Origin: MR-S7 sp000400995
GTDB lineage: Bacteria; Pseudomonadota; Gammaproteobacteria; Burkholderiales; Burkholderiaceae_C
DNA length: 64,000 bases
Direction: 5' to 3'
Assembly: GCF_045291395.1 (NCBI RefSeq)
Contig: NZ_CP152342.1
Location: 4,960,001 to 5,024,000, forward strand
Each line of letters starts with the position of its first letter. Position 1 is the stretch's first letter. The notes under the pieces were generated by a model. That model searched no databases and had not been told where the DNA came from. It saw only the letters and a list, made by a program, of their open reading frames with translations. Below are positions 17,379 through 35,149 of the stretch, one piece after another. A program made the translations under genes and the position numbers.

Positions 17379-18572
17379 ATGCGATTCTTCAAAGACCTGA
17401 GCCTGTCTGCGTTCACGGCAGGGTTCGTCGCCGTGCTCGTGGGCTTCACCAGCTCGGTGGCCATCGTGTTCCAGGCGGCCCAGGCGTTCGGCGCCACGCC
17501 CGCGCAGATCACGTCCTGGATGTGGGCGCTGGGGCTGGGCATGGGCCTGTGCTCGCTCGTGCCCTCGCTCATCCTGCGCCAGCCGGTCATGGTGGCCTGG
17601 TCCACGCCGGGTGCCGCCGTGCTGGCGACGACGGGCCTGGCCGGGGGCTTCAGCATGGGCGAGGCCGTCGGCGCCTTCATGGTGAGCGCGGTGCTCATCA
17701 CCCTGGCGGGCATGACCGGCTGGTTCGAGCGGGTGATGAACCGCATCCCGATGGAAATCGCCTCGGCGCTGCTGGCGGGCGTGCTGGCGCGCTTCGGCAT
17801 GCAGGCGTTCTCCGCGCTGCAGACCGACATGCCCCTGGTGCTGGCGATGCTGGCCACTTATTTGCTGGCGCGGCGCCTGCTGCCGCGCTATGCCGTGGTG
17901 CTCACGCTGGCGGCCGGCATCGCCTGGGCGGCCGCCAGCGGGCAGATGCGCTGGTCCGCCGTGCATTTCGCGCTGGCCGTGCCCGTGTTCACAGTGCCGC
18001 AGTTCAGCGTGCAGGCGCTGATGAGCCTGGCGCTGCCGCTGTTCATCGTCACCATGGCATCGCAGAACCTGCCGGGCGTGGCCGTCATGCGCGCCACTGG
18101 CTACCAGCTGCCGGTGTCGCGCCTCATCACCATGACGGGCCTGGCTACGCTGGTGCTCGCACCTTTCGGCGCATTCGCGCTGAACTTCAGCGCCATCACC
18201 GCGGCCATGTGCATGGGGCCGCAGGCCCACCCCGACCGGGAGCGCCGCTACACGGCGGCGGTGTCGTGCGGGCTGCTGTACATCGCCGTCGGCATCTTCG
18301 GCGCCGTCGTCACGGGGCTGCTGACCGCCTTTCCTAAGGAGCTGGTGGTGGCCATCGCCGGGCTGGCCCTGCTGGGCGCGATCGGCGGGGGGCTGGCGTC
18401 GGCGCTGGCTGGCGAAAGCCACCGCGAGGCCGCGCTCATCACCTTCCTGGTCACACTCAGCGGCGTGACCCTTGCCGGCATCGGCTCCGCCTTCTGGGGC
18501 GTCGTGGCCGGCAGCATCGCGCTGGCTGTGCAACAGTACGGGCGTGCCCGCCCGTCTTCCGCGGCGCGCTGA
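17379..18572 (+). CDS. BenE-family benzoate/H+ symporter-like membrane protein
   Basis: Polytopic inner-membrane protein of the BenE (NCS2-related) family. The product has 397 residues from MRFFKDLSLSAFTAGFVAVLVG, with about twelve hydrophobic segments. Family marks are VGFTSSVAIVFQAA, STPGAAVLATTG, PMEIASALLAGVLARFG, ASQNLPGVAVMRATGY and ALNFSAITAAMCMGPQAHPD. An in-frame ATG at 17331 would add 16 residues but lies at the edge of a repeat without a ribosome site. The ATG at 17379 is preceded by CACAAT, a plausible -10 box for a leaderless or near-leaderless message. No benzoate catabolic genes are nearby, so the substrate is open. Confidence 0.8.
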   Translation: MRFFKDLSLSAFTAGFVAVLVGFTSSVAIVFQAAQAFGATPAQITSWMWALGLGMGLCSLVPSLILRQPVMVAWSTPGAAVLATTGLAGGFSMGEAVGAFMVSAVLITLAGMTGWFERVMNRIPMEIASALLAGVLARFGMQAFSALQTDMPLVLAMLATYLLARRLLPRYAVVLTLAAGIAWAAASGQMRWSAVHFALAVPVFTVPQFSVQALMSLALPLFIVTMASQNLPGVAVMRATGYQLPVSRLITMTGLATLVLAPFGAFALNFSAITAAMCMGPQAHPDRERRYTAAVSCGLLYIAVGIFGAVVTGLLTAFPKELVVAIAGLALLGAIGGGLASALAGESHREAALITFLVTLSGVTLAGIGSAFWGVVAGSIALAVQQYGRARPSSAAR

Positions 18573-18596
18573 CGCCTCTCCACTTCCCGTTTGCCC

Positions 18597-19550
18597 ATGA
18601 ACCTCCTCTTCGTCGCCGATCCCGTCGAGCACTTCAAGATCTACAAGGACACCACCTTCGCCATGATGCGCGAAGCGCAGCGGCGCGGCCACACGCTGGC
18701 CGTGTGCGAGCCCCGCCACCTGCACTGGCAGCGCGGCGGCCGGGTGAGTGCGCGTGTGCGTGACATCGTCCTGACGGGGGAGTCGGACGCATGGTTCTCC
18801 GTCCAGGCATCGCGCGAGGCGGCATTGGCCGGTTTCGACGCCGTCTTGATGCGCAAGGACCCGCCGTTCGACAGCGAGTACTTCTATGCCACCCACTTGC
18901 TGGAGCAGGCGGAGCGCGAAGGCGCCCGGGTGTTCAACAAGCCGCGTGCGCTGCGCGACCACCCCGAGAAGCTGGCCATCATGGAATTCCCCCAGTTCAT
19001 CGGGCCCACGCTGGTCACGCGCGAAGCGCAAGACGTCCGGCGCTTCCATGAAGAGCACCAGGACATCATCCTGAAGCCGCTCGACGGCATGGGCGGCATG
19101 GGCATCTTCCGCGTGGGCCCGGACGGCATGAATCTGGGCAGCATCATCGAAACGCTCAACCGGGACGGCAGCCAGAGCGTCATGGTGCAGAAATTCCTGC
19201 CCGCCATTTCCGAAGGCGACAAGCGCGTGCTCATCATCGGGGGGCGGCCTGTTCCTTACTGCCTGGCGCGCATCCCCCAGGGAACGGAGGTGCGCGGCAA
19301 CCTCGCAGCGGGCGGTTTGGGTGTCGCCAGGCCATTGACTGCACGCGACCATGAGGTTGGCGAGGCCCTGGGGGCGGTGCTGCGGCAGCGGGGGCTGCTG
19401 CTGGCTGGAGTGGACGTGATCGGCGAATGCGTCACGGAGATCAATGTCACCAGCCCTACCTGCTTTCAGGAAATCCAGGAGCAAACCGGCTGCGACGTGG
19501 CTGCCTTGTTCGTGGATGCACTGGAAGAGGCTATCGCTCACGGCTTTTGA
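18597..19550 (+). CDS. gshB: Glutathione synthetase
   Basis: ATP-grasp enzyme that joins gamma-glutamylcysteine and glycine. The 317-residue product matches E. coli GshB (316). Landmarks are MNLLFVADPVEHFKIYKDTT, LMRKDPPFDSEY, IILKPLDGMGGMGIFRV (the ATP-binding glycine loop), RVLIIGGRPVPYCLARIP, GNLAAGGLGVARPLT and CVTEINVTSPTCFQEI (metal-binding Asn/Glu). A TTG six bases upstream is also in frame; the ATG at 18597 matches the family start. The rRNA promoters begin directly after its stop codon. Confidence 0.95.
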   Translation: MNLLFVADPVEHFKIYKDTTFAMMREAQRRGHTLAVCEPRHLHWQRGGRVSARVRDIVLTGESDAWFSVQASREAALAGFDAVLMRKDPPFDSEYFYATHLLEQAEREGARVFNKPRALRDHPEKLAIMEFPQFIGPTLVTREAQDVRRFHEEHQDIILKPLDGMGGMGIFRVGPDGMNLGSIIETLNRDGSQSVMVQKFLPAISEGDKRVLIIGGRPVPYCLARIPQGTEVRGNLAAGGLGVARPLTARDHEVGEALGAVLRQRGLLLAGVDVIGECVTEINVTSPTCFQEIQEQTGCDVAALFVDALEEAIAHGF

Positions 19551-19825
19551 TTTGGGCCGTATTTCCTGGGCTATACTACGCGGCTTCGCTGCCCGGCCGG
19601 TTGTGTGAACAGGTGGTTGGGCGGAGAAGAGGGAGAGATAAAAATTTCCCGGCTTTGAGTTGATCTGGTGTTTAAAACCGGTGTAGAATTTGAGGCTTCG
19701 CTGCTGAGGCGGTCTGCGACGGAAGTTGCGGGTGGTTGAGGTGGTGAGGGGTTTGACGAGAAGATCGAAAGACCCCAAAGTTTGACAGGACTTTTTAAAA
19801 CCTGCTAGAATTCAAGGCTTCGCTG
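19547..19825 (+). promoter_or_regulatory. Three tandem promoters of the rRNA operon
   Basis: Three -10 boxes are followed by the same start-site sequence GGCTTCGCTG. P1 has TTGATT (19547) and TATACT (19572-19577). P2 has TTGATC (19660-19665), an 18-base spacer and TAGAAT (19684-19689). P3 has TTGACA (19782-19787), an 18-base spacer and TAGAAT (19806-19811). The shared downstream block suggests that they arose by duplication and share a stringent-type discriminator, as expected for rRNA promoters. Confidence 0.75.
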
Positions 19826-20017
19826 ATCGCAGCAAAGCTTAGAAGTTGAAAGAGATTTCGCTTCTGGTTCGTTAAAAATATACAGCCGATAAGCGTGGGC
19901 GTTTGATGGCGAATGCCAAGTTCTTCGGAACTATCAAACGCTCATGAGAATAGAAGTGAAGTTCACTTCAATTCCGTTTTTATGAGTGAAGTCGAAAGAC
20001 TTTAAATTTTCAAGATC
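19826..20017 (+). promoter_or_regulatory. rRNA leader with 16S processing stem
   Basis: This is the transcribed leader between promoter P3 and 16S rRNA. Bases 19886-19903 (CCGATAAGCGTGGGCGTT) are complementary, apart from one position, to 21570-21587 just after 16S. They therefore form the long RNase III processing stem around 16S. No protein gene is present in this gap. Confidence 0.75.
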
Positions 20018-21546
<1,529 letters not shown>

Positions 21547-21625
21547 CTGGAAAACAGCATTCAATATTGAACGCCCACACTTATCGGTTGTTGGAAGACA
21601 GTTGGCCGGCTGAGAAATCAGTACG

Positions 21626-21702
21626 GGGTCTGTAGCTCAGCTGGTTAGAGCACCGTCTTGATAAGGCGGGGGTCGTTGGTTCGAGCCCAACTAGACCCAC
21701 CA
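21626..21702 (+). tRNA. tRNA-Ile (anticodon GAT)
   Basis: A 77-base cloverleaf with encoded CCA in the 16S-23S spacer. The acceptor stem is GGGTCTG...TAGACCC, and the anticodon GAT is at 21660-21662 within CTTGATAAG. It is co-transcribed with the rRNAs. Confidence 0.97.
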
Positions 21703-21725
21703 AATCTTCCGCAAAGAGGATCACA

Positions 21726-21801
21726 GGGGGATTAGCTCAGCTGGGAGAGCACCTGCTTTGCAAGCAGGGGGTCGTCGGTTCGATCCCGTCATCCTCCACC
21801 A
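21726..21801 (+). tRNA. tRNA-Ala (anticodon TGC)
   Basis: A 76-base cloverleaf with encoded CCA in the 16S-23S spacer, 23 bases after tRNA-Ile. The anticodon TGC is at 21759-21761 within CTTTGCAAG. The Ile-Ala pair is the standard spacer content. Confidence 0.97.
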
Positions 21802-22148
21802 AAATCCTGGCATCGATGCCCATCAACACCAAAGCAGCTTTGCGAGAGGCTGTTTTGTTGTTGATCGATATAGATCGATCAATCGGCTGTTCTTTAAAAA
21901 TTCATAGAGTCGAATCAGCGTTGTCGGCGGAAAGCAGGAAACTGCACCGTGCCGCCGGCAACCTAAATTTGATTGCGTCAAAACGAACGAAAGCAATTTT
22001 GTTCAAGTAATGACGAATCGTTCTCTAGGCTGCGTCGAAAGACGCAACCGAAGAAACATTCACATTACGGCATAACGCGCGAGGTGAAAGACCTCGCAAG
22101 TCTTTGAACTCAAATGGAGGCTTCTCGCAAGAGAGGTCAAAGTTATAG
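21802..22148 (+). promoter_or_regulatory. 16S-23S spacer, second half: boxA and 23S processing stem
   Basis: TGTTCTTTAAAAA at about 21888-21900 resembles the boxA antitermination signal. It is followed by TTCATAGAGTCGA (21901-21913), which is fully complementary to 25096-25108 downstream of 23S. These form the RNase III stem that releases 23S precursor. No gene is seen in this stretch. Confidence 0.65.
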
Positions 22149-25024
<2,876 letters not shown>

Positions 25025-25147
25025 ATAACTTTGACTGCCCATCCACAGGCGCAGTTCATGACTAGTTATGCCAAGCACGCAATCAAGTTAAAGAGTCGAC
25101 TCTATGAATTCGCCGCTGTGGCATCGCGCCGCAGCAGCACCAAGTTA

Positions 25148-25262
25148 TGCCTGATGACCATAGCAAGTTGGTACCACTCCTTCCCATCCCGAACAGGACA
25201 GTGAAACGACTTCGCGCCGATGATAGTGCGGGTTCCCGTGTGAAAGTAGGTCATCGTCAGGC
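25148..25262 (+). rRNA. 5S ribosomal RNA
   Basis: About 115 bases whose ends pair as helix I (GCCTGATGAC with GTCATCGTCAGGC). The conserved internal segments CCATCCCGAACAGGACAGTGAAACG and GCGCCGATGATAGTGCGG are present. It closes the rRNA operon and is followed by a strong terminator. Confidence 0.95.
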
Positions 25263-25277
25263 TCTTACAGCCCAAAC

Positions 25278-25316
25278 CGCCCCCCTGTACCTACGTGCAG
25301 GGGGGCGTTTTGCTTT
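25278..25316 (+). terminator. Rho-independent terminator of the rRNA operon
   Basis: A G+C-rich hairpin with arms CGCCCCCCTG (25278-25287) and CAGGGGGGCG (25298-25307) is followed by TTTTGCTTT. It lies 15 bases after 5S. Confidence 0.9.
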
Positions 25317-25346
25317 ACGGGGCGTATCGGTGCTGTAGCATCGGCG

Positions 25347-25362
25347 TTGACGTCCACGTCAA
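25347..25362 (+). promoter_or_regulatory. Palindromic operator upstream of the MerR fragment
   Basis: TTGACGTCCACGTCAA is a perfect 7+7 inverted repeat around two central bases. It has the form of operators of MerR-family regulators of branched-chain amino-acid or fatty-acid degradation (LiuR type). It sits 32 bases upstream of the truncated MerR gene, as an autoregulatory site would. Confidence 0.5.
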
Positions 25363-25393
25363 TACGCCTTCCATGCCCTCCCGCTCCGCTCCC

Positions 25394-25540
25394 ATGGCCA
25401 CCTACTCCATCAGCGACCTCGCCAAAGAGTTCGACCTCACCACGCGCGCCATGCGCTTTTACGAGGACATGGGCCTCCTGCAGCCCGAACGCGCCGGGTC
25501 AGGGGGACGCGTGACTTGTACTGCAAAGAAAGTTGGCTAG
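25394..25540 (+). pseudogene. Truncated MerR-family regulator (N-terminal HTH only)
   Basis: The 48-residue frame begins MATYSISDLAKEFDLTTRAM and continues RFYEDMGLLQPERAGSGGRV, which is the DNA-binding wing-helix of LiuR-like MerR regulators (normally about 130 residues or more). After GGRV the match stops and the frame ends within eleven residues (TCTAKKVG). The dimerisation helix and effector domain are missing. It lies between the rRNA operon and the tRNA-tuf cluster, a place where recombination between rRNA copies could cut a gene. The intact operator upstream suggests that the remnant was once a complete, autoregulated gene. Confidence 0.6.
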
Positions 25541-25566
25541 CTCTTCCTTATGCGCTGAAAAGCTGC

Positions 25567-25572
25567 TATACT
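25567..25572 (+). promoter_or_regulatory. -10 box of the tRNA-Tyr/Gly/Thr-tuf operon
   Basis: TATACT lies 12 bases before tRNA-Tyr. The -35 region 17 bases upstream (TTCCTT) is weak. Placement just downstream of the MerR remnant fits the start of the tRNA-tuf transcript. Confidence 0.5.
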
Positions 25573-25584
25573 CATGAATTCTTC

Positions 25585-25670
25585 GGAGGGGTGCCCGAGT
25601 GGCTAAAGGGGGCAGACTGTAAATCTGTTGGCTTACGCCTACACTGGTTCGAATCCAGTCCCCTCCACCA
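25585..25670 (+). tRNA. tRNA-Tyr (anticodon GTA)
   Basis: An 86-base class II tRNA with a long variable arm and encoded CCA. The anticodon GTA is at 25619-25621, and the acceptor is GGAGGGG...CCCCTCC. First of three tRNAs preceding tuf, as in the E. coli tyrU-glyT-thrT-tufB operon. Confidence 0.97.
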
Positions 25671-25721
25671 GAATTGTGAGCGATGAAGGCGTTGGATCAC
25701 GCTTGCGCAGGCATCGGTTTC

Positions 25722-25795
25722 GCGGGAGTAGTTCAATGGTAGAACCCTAGCCTTCCAAGCTAATGACGCGGGTTCGATTCCCGTCTCCCGCTCCA
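25722..25795 (+). tRNA. tRNA-Gly (anticodon TCC)
   Basis: A 74-base cloverleaf ending in encoded CCA, with acceptor GCGGGAG...CTCCCGC. The anticodon loop CTTCCAA gives TCC. Confidence 0.96.
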
Positions 25796-25834
25796 CAATT
25801 TTGTTGTTGCGTATTGAGGAGCTTTGCTCCGCAT

Positions 25835-25909
<75 letters not shown>

Positions 25910-25985
25910 AATTTCAAGGGTGCGTCTCCGTTAGGGGTGCATCAATATTTGTCGTGTTGGTGTAGATTTTTTCGGAGTCGAAAAG

Positions 25986-27176
<1,191 letters not shown>

Positions 27177-27187
27177 TCAAGGGATCT

Positions 27188-27263
27188 AGGGGTATAGCTC
27201 AATTGGCAGAGCGTCGGTCTCCAAAACCGAAGGTTGTAGGTTCGATTCCTACTGCCCCTGCCA
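27188..27263 (+). tRNA. tRNA-Trp (anticodon CCA)
   Basis: A 76-base cloverleaf with encoded CCA end, acceptor AGGGGTA...TGCCCCT and anticodon CCA within TCTCCAAAA. It lies between tuf and secE, the standard position. Confidence 0.97.
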
Positions 27264-27348
27264 CATAGCGTGGTACAGCAAGCCCGCCAGCCTCTGGCGG
27301 GCTTCGGCGTCTTGTGCGGCGCTGATCGAAGTCAGGATTTCTCGTCAT

Positions 27349-27732
27349 ATGGCCACTTCTCAGGTTGAAACGGTTTCCACCGGCGCGGACAAGGCAAAGC
27401 TGTTTGCTGCCGTGGCGCTCGTTCTTGCATCCGTCGCCGGCTTCTACCTGCTGAGCAAGCAGGGGGTGCTGGTGCAATGGTCGGCGTTGATCGTCGGCTT
27501 GGTGGCTGCTGCAGCCGTGTTCCTGGTGTCGGAGCAGGGGCGCCAGTTCATCGGCTTTGCCCGTGATGCATGGCGTGAAGTGAAGAAGGTCGTCTGGCCT
27601 ACGCGCAAGGAAACCCTGCAGATGACGGGGTATGTGTTTGCGTTCGTGGTGGTGATGGCGCTCTTTCTCTGGCTGACGGACAAAACGCTGGAATGGGTGT
27701 TGTATGACCTCATTCTGGGCTGGAGGAAGTAA
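27349..27732 (+). CDS. secE: Preprotein translocase subunit SecE
   Basis: Small essential membrane subunit that clamps SecY in the Sec translocon. The 127-residue product has three hydrophobic segments (KLFAAVALVLASVAGFYLL; SALIVGLVAAAAVFLVS; GYVFAFVVVMALFLWLT). Before the last is the conserved amphipathic SecE core FARDAWREVKKVVWPTRKET. The length and three-helix layout match the long SecE form of E. coli (127). Its TAATG stop/start overlaps nusG by one base. Confidence 0.96.
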   Translation: MATSQVETVSTGADKAKLFAAVALVLASVAGFYLLSKQGVLVQWSALIVGLVAAAAVFLVSEQGRQFIGFARDAWREVKKVVWPTRKETLQMTGYVFAFVVVMALFLWLTDKTLEWVLYDLILGWRK

Positions 27733-28322
27733 TGGTGGACGGAGTAGAAATGAATAGCGCACTGCCCCCGGCCGATGTGGCGGGTGCATCCGATATGCGC
27801 TGGTACATCGTCCACGCCTACTCCGGCATGGAAAAGGCGGTGGAGCGCAACATCCAGGAGCGGATCGCTCGCGCGGGCATGCAGGCGAAGTTTGGGCGCA
27901 TTCTCGTACCGACCGAAGAGGTCGTAGAGATGAAGAATGGCCAGCGCAAGACCACGGAGCGCAGACTTTTCCCGGGCTATGTGTTCGTCGAAATGGTGAT
28001 GGACGACGACACATGGCACTTGGTCAAGCACACCAGCAAGGTGACCGGCTTCGTGGGCGGTGCCAAGAACCGTCCGGCTCCGATTTCCGAAGAGGAAGTC
28101 CAGAAGATCGTGAGCCAGATGGAACAGGGCACCGACAAGCCGCGCCACAAGGTGGAGTTCATGGTAGGCGAGCTCGTGCGTGTCAAGGAAGGCCCATTCA
28201 CGGATTTCAATGGCTCCGTGGAAGAAGTCAACTACGAGAAGAGCCGCCTGCGTGTGTCGGTCATGATCTTTGGCCGTTCCACCCCGGTGGAGCTTGAATT
28301 CAGCCAGGTCGAGAAGACCTGA
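27732..28322 (+). CDS. nusG: Transcription termination/antitermination factor NusG
   Basis: Binds RNA polymerase and links it to Rho, NusE and antitermination complexes. The 196-residue product has the NGN domain (MRWYIVHAYSGMEKAVERNI, with LFPGYVFVEM and TSKVTGFVGG) and a C-terminal KOW domain (VRVKEGPFTDFNGSVEEVNYE... PVELEFSQVEK). An in-frame ATG at 27750 would shorten the non-conserved N terminus by six residues. It is translationally coupled to secE. Confidence 0.96.
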   Translation: MVDGVEMNSALPPADVAGASDMRWYIVHAYSGMEKAVERNIQERIARAGMQAKFGRILVPTEEVVEMKNGQRKTTERRLFPGYVFVEMVMDDDTWHLVKHTSKVTGFVGGAKNRPAPISEEEVQKIVSQMEQGTDKPRHKVEFMVGELVRVKEGPFTDFNGSVEEVNYEKSRLRVSVMIFGRSTPVELEFSQVEKT

Positions 28323-28444
28323 GCCTCTACTGCAAAATTTGCGCCCGCACTTGTCCGGCTCGGTGCGGCGCTGAATTATCAAGAGTCGATAAACCCCGGG
28401 GAGCTTGGCTGCAAGGCTGGGCGCTGTACCCGTAAGGAGCAACC
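28323..28444 (+). promoter_or_regulatory. Leader of the ribosomal-protein operon rplK-rplA
   Basis: A 122-base gap ends in AAGGAG six bases before the rplK ATG. The stretch GGGGAGCTTGGCTGCAAGGCTGGG can fold near the ribosome site and could be the L1 mRNA-binding site known from this operon in other bacteria. No direct match was computed. Confidence 0.35.
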
Positions 28445-28875
28445 ATGGCGAAGAAAATCGTCGGCTTCATCAAGCTGCAAGTGCCAGCTGGTAAGGCCAA
28501 TCCGTCCCCCCGATCGGTCCGGCACTGGGCCAGCGTGGCCTCAACATCATGGAGTTCTGCAAGGCTTTCAACGCCCAGACCCAGGGTGTGGAACCTGGCC
28601 TGCCGCTGCCCGTGGTCATCACGGCTTTCGCGGACAAGAGCTTCACCTTCATCATCAAGACGCCGCCTGCGACGACGCTGATCAAGAAGGCCATCAAGCT
28701 GGAGAAGGGCTCGTCCAATGCGATGAGCACCAAGGTCGGCAAGATCTCCCGTGCCCAGCTGGAGGAAATCGCCAAGACCAAGATGAAGGACATGAACGCT
28801 GCCAGCGTGGACGCCGCAGTGCGCACGCTGGCCGGCTCCGCCCGTTCCATGGGCGTGACGGTGGAGGGTCTGTAA
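28445..28875 (+). CDS. rplK: Ribosomal protein L11, one-base frameshift as given
   Basis: L11 forms the GTPase-associated centre of the large subunit. The N-terminal part ([22 protein letters not shown]) and the rest ([20 protein letters not shown]... [15 protein letters not shown]... [13 protein letters not shown]) are in different frames. The break is at the run of six Cs at 28506-28511: adding one C restores [20 protein letters not shown] and a 143-residue protein, the normal length. The rest is perfectly conserved, so sequencing or assembly error in a homopolymer is the likeliest cause. A real lesion is possible, since L11 can be lost in some bacteria. The TAA abuts the rplA ATG. Confidence 0.9.
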
Positions 28876-29571
28876 ATGGCTAAGCTGACCAAGAAGCAAA
28901 AGGCCCTGCAGGGCAAGGTCGACAGCACCAAGCTGTATCCCTTCCCCGAGGCACTGGCCCTGGTGAAGGAAGCTGCGACGGCCAAGTTCGACGAGTCCAT
29001 CGACGTGGCGGTGCAGCTCGGCGTGGACGCCAAGAAGTCCGACCAAGTGGTGCGTGGCGCTGTGGTGCTGCCCAATGGCACCGGCAAGACCACCCGCGTC
29101 GCTGTGTTCGCTCAAGGTGCCAAGGCTGAAGAAGCCAAGGCTGCTGGTGCAGACGTGGTTGGCATGGATGACCTGGCTGCCCAGGTGAAGGCTGGCGACA
29201 TGCCTTTCGATGTGGTTATCGCCGCGCCGGATGCCATGCGCGTGGTGGGCACGCTGGGCCAGATCCTGGGCCCGCGCGGCCTGATGCCCAACCCCAAGGT
29301 TGGCACCGTGACGCCCGACGTGGCGACGGCCGTGAAGAACGCCAAGGCAGGTCAGGTGCAGTTCCGCGTGGACAAGGCCGGCATCATCCACAGCACGATC
29401 GGCCGCCGCTCGTTCGACAACGACAAGCTGCAGGGCAACCTGGCGGCACTGATCGAAGCGCTGAACAAGGCAAAGCCCGCGACCAGCAAGGGTGTGTACC
29501 TGCGCAAGGTGGCGGTGTCGTCGACCATGGGCCTGGGCGTGCGCGTGGACACCCAATCCATCTCGGCGTGA
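28876..29571 (+). CDS. rplA: Ribosomal protein L1
   Basis: Binds 23S rRNA at the L1 stalk and, as known for the family, represses its own operon. The 231-residue product (E. coli 234) starts MAKLTKKQKALQGKVDSTKL and contains the two-domain L1 fold with GTGKTTRVAVFAQG, LGPRGLMPNPKVGTVT and NKAKPATSKGVYLRKVAVSSTMG. It starts directly after the rplK stop. Confidence 0.97.
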   Translation: MAKLTKKQKALQGKVDSTKLYPFPEALALVKEAATAKFDESIDVAVQLGVDAKKSDQVVRGAVVLPNGTGKTTRVAVFAQGAKAEEAKAAGADVVGMDDLAAQVKAGDMPFDVVIAAPDAMRVVGTLGQILGPRGLMPNPKVGTVTPDVATAVKNAKAGQVQFRVDKAGIIHSTIGRRSFDNDKLQGNLAALIEALNKAKPATSKGVYLRKVAVSSTMGLGVRVDTQSISA

Positions 29572-29807
29572 TGGCATGAGATCTTGAAGTACCCATAAGG
29601 GTGCTTCGGTGGTGGGCCGGCGCAGCGATGCGCCGGGCCATCCAAGACCGTTGGCGGGCAGGAGGAGTGTCCTTAAATCCGCTGGAGCCAACGCAGATGG
29701 CGATCCCGCTGCTGATGGAATGGAAGTTCCGAAACAGTTGGTCGCTGCAAACCAAGAGCGCGCACGAAAGGACTTGTCCTGGGGTAGCGCATATGAAGGA
29801 GTAGACC
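29572..29807 (+). promoter_or_regulatory. L10 leader upstream of rplJ
   Basis: A 236-base non-coding region precedes rplJ and ends in AAGGAG before the TTG start. Its middle (GGTGGGCCGGCGCAGCGATG, GCGCCGGGCC) forms a strong hairpin. This is where L10-L7/L12 binds its own mRNA in other bacteria to repress rplJL. The RNA family is assigned from position and gross structure only. Confidence 0.55.
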
Positions 29808-30314
29808 TTGAGTCTTAATCGCAGTGAGAAAGAAGCGGTCATCAATGAAGTGACCAGCCTCGCCGCTAAAGCTCAAACGCTCGTGATCGCGGAATACCGT
29901 GGCATCACGGTGGCCGACATGACCAAACTGCGCGTGGATGCACGCAGCAAGGGTGTGAGCCTGAGTGTTCTGAAGAACACCCTGGCGCGCCGTGCTGTGG
30001 CAGGTAGCCAGTTCGACGTGGTGGCCGACCAGATGACCGGTCCTCTGATCTACGGCTTCTCCGAAGACGCTGTGGCCGCCGCCAAGGTGGTGGCCGATTT
30101 CGCGAAGACCAACGACAAGCTGGTGATTCGCGGCGGCGCTTTCGGCGGCAAGGCCCTGGACGTGAACGGCGTGAAGCAACTGGCCAACATCCCTTCCAAG
30201 GAAGTGCTGCTGGCTCAGCTGTGTGGCTTGCTGATGTCGCCGATCTCCCGCACCGCCGTGGTGCTGGGCGCCCTGGCGACCAAGAAAGGCGAAGGCGAAC
30301 CTGCTGCCGCTTAA
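29808..30314 (+). CDS. rplJ: Ribosomal protein L10
   Basis: Base of the L7/L12 stalk. The 168-residue product starts MSLNRSEKEAVINEVTSLAA and has the L10 core VIAEYRGITVADMTKLR, LKNTLARRAV and the helical C terminus that binds L12 dimers. The start is a TTG at 29808 with a good AAGGAG ribosome site (29796-29801); no suitable ATG exists. It is preceded by a long leader and followed by rplL after 49 bases. Confidence 0.96.
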   Translation: MSLNRSEKEAVINEVTSLAAKAQTLVIAEYRGITVADMTKLRVDARSKGVSLSVLKNTLARRAVAGSQFDVVADQMTGPLIYGFSEDAVAAAKVVADFAKTNDKLVIRGGAFGGKALDVNGVKQLANIPSKEVLLAQLCGLLMSPISRTAVVLGALATKKGEGEPAAA

Positions 30315-30363
30315 ATAGCGCACGCAGACGTCCCCTCTTAAAACCAATTGTTAGGAAATCAAA

Positions 30364-30744
<381 letters not shown>

Positions 30745-30761
30745 TCAGGCTGGTCCTGCCG

Positions 30762-30800
30762 GGCTGGAGGTCTTGCGAAAGGCCTCCAGCCTTTGGTGCT
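30762..30800 (+). terminator. Attenuator-like hairpin between rplL and rpoB
   Basis: GGCTGGAGG (30762-30770) pairs with CCTCCAGCC (30783-30791) and is followed by a weak T-rich tail (TTTGGTGCTT). It resembles the partial terminator between rplL and rpoB in E. coli, which lowers rpoBC expression relative to rplJL. The rest of the 276-base gap holds no gene that I can support. Confidence 0.6.
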
Positions 30801-31020
30801 TATGGAATCGATATTCCAGAGCACACCAGAAAGCGGCCTTGGGGCTGTTTTCTAGTGTCTTCTGACCCATTCCGACCGCGGAAGACGCCTTGGTCCGGGC
30901 GATGTGCAACGCATCGCCGTCCGCCATGGTTGGTAGTGGCCAACCGCCAAGCCCGCAAGGTGGCTTCCTTGTGGGGCAATCGTCGAAGACCCCATTGTCA
31001 TGTCTTTGCCCGGAGATCTC

Positions 31021-35145
<4,125 letters not shown>

Positions 35146-35149
35146 AAAA

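Noticed and set aside
17304..19778. Long minus-strand frame across the BenE-like and gshB genes
   Set aside because: Shadow of two well-supported plus-strand genes and runs into the rRNA promoters.
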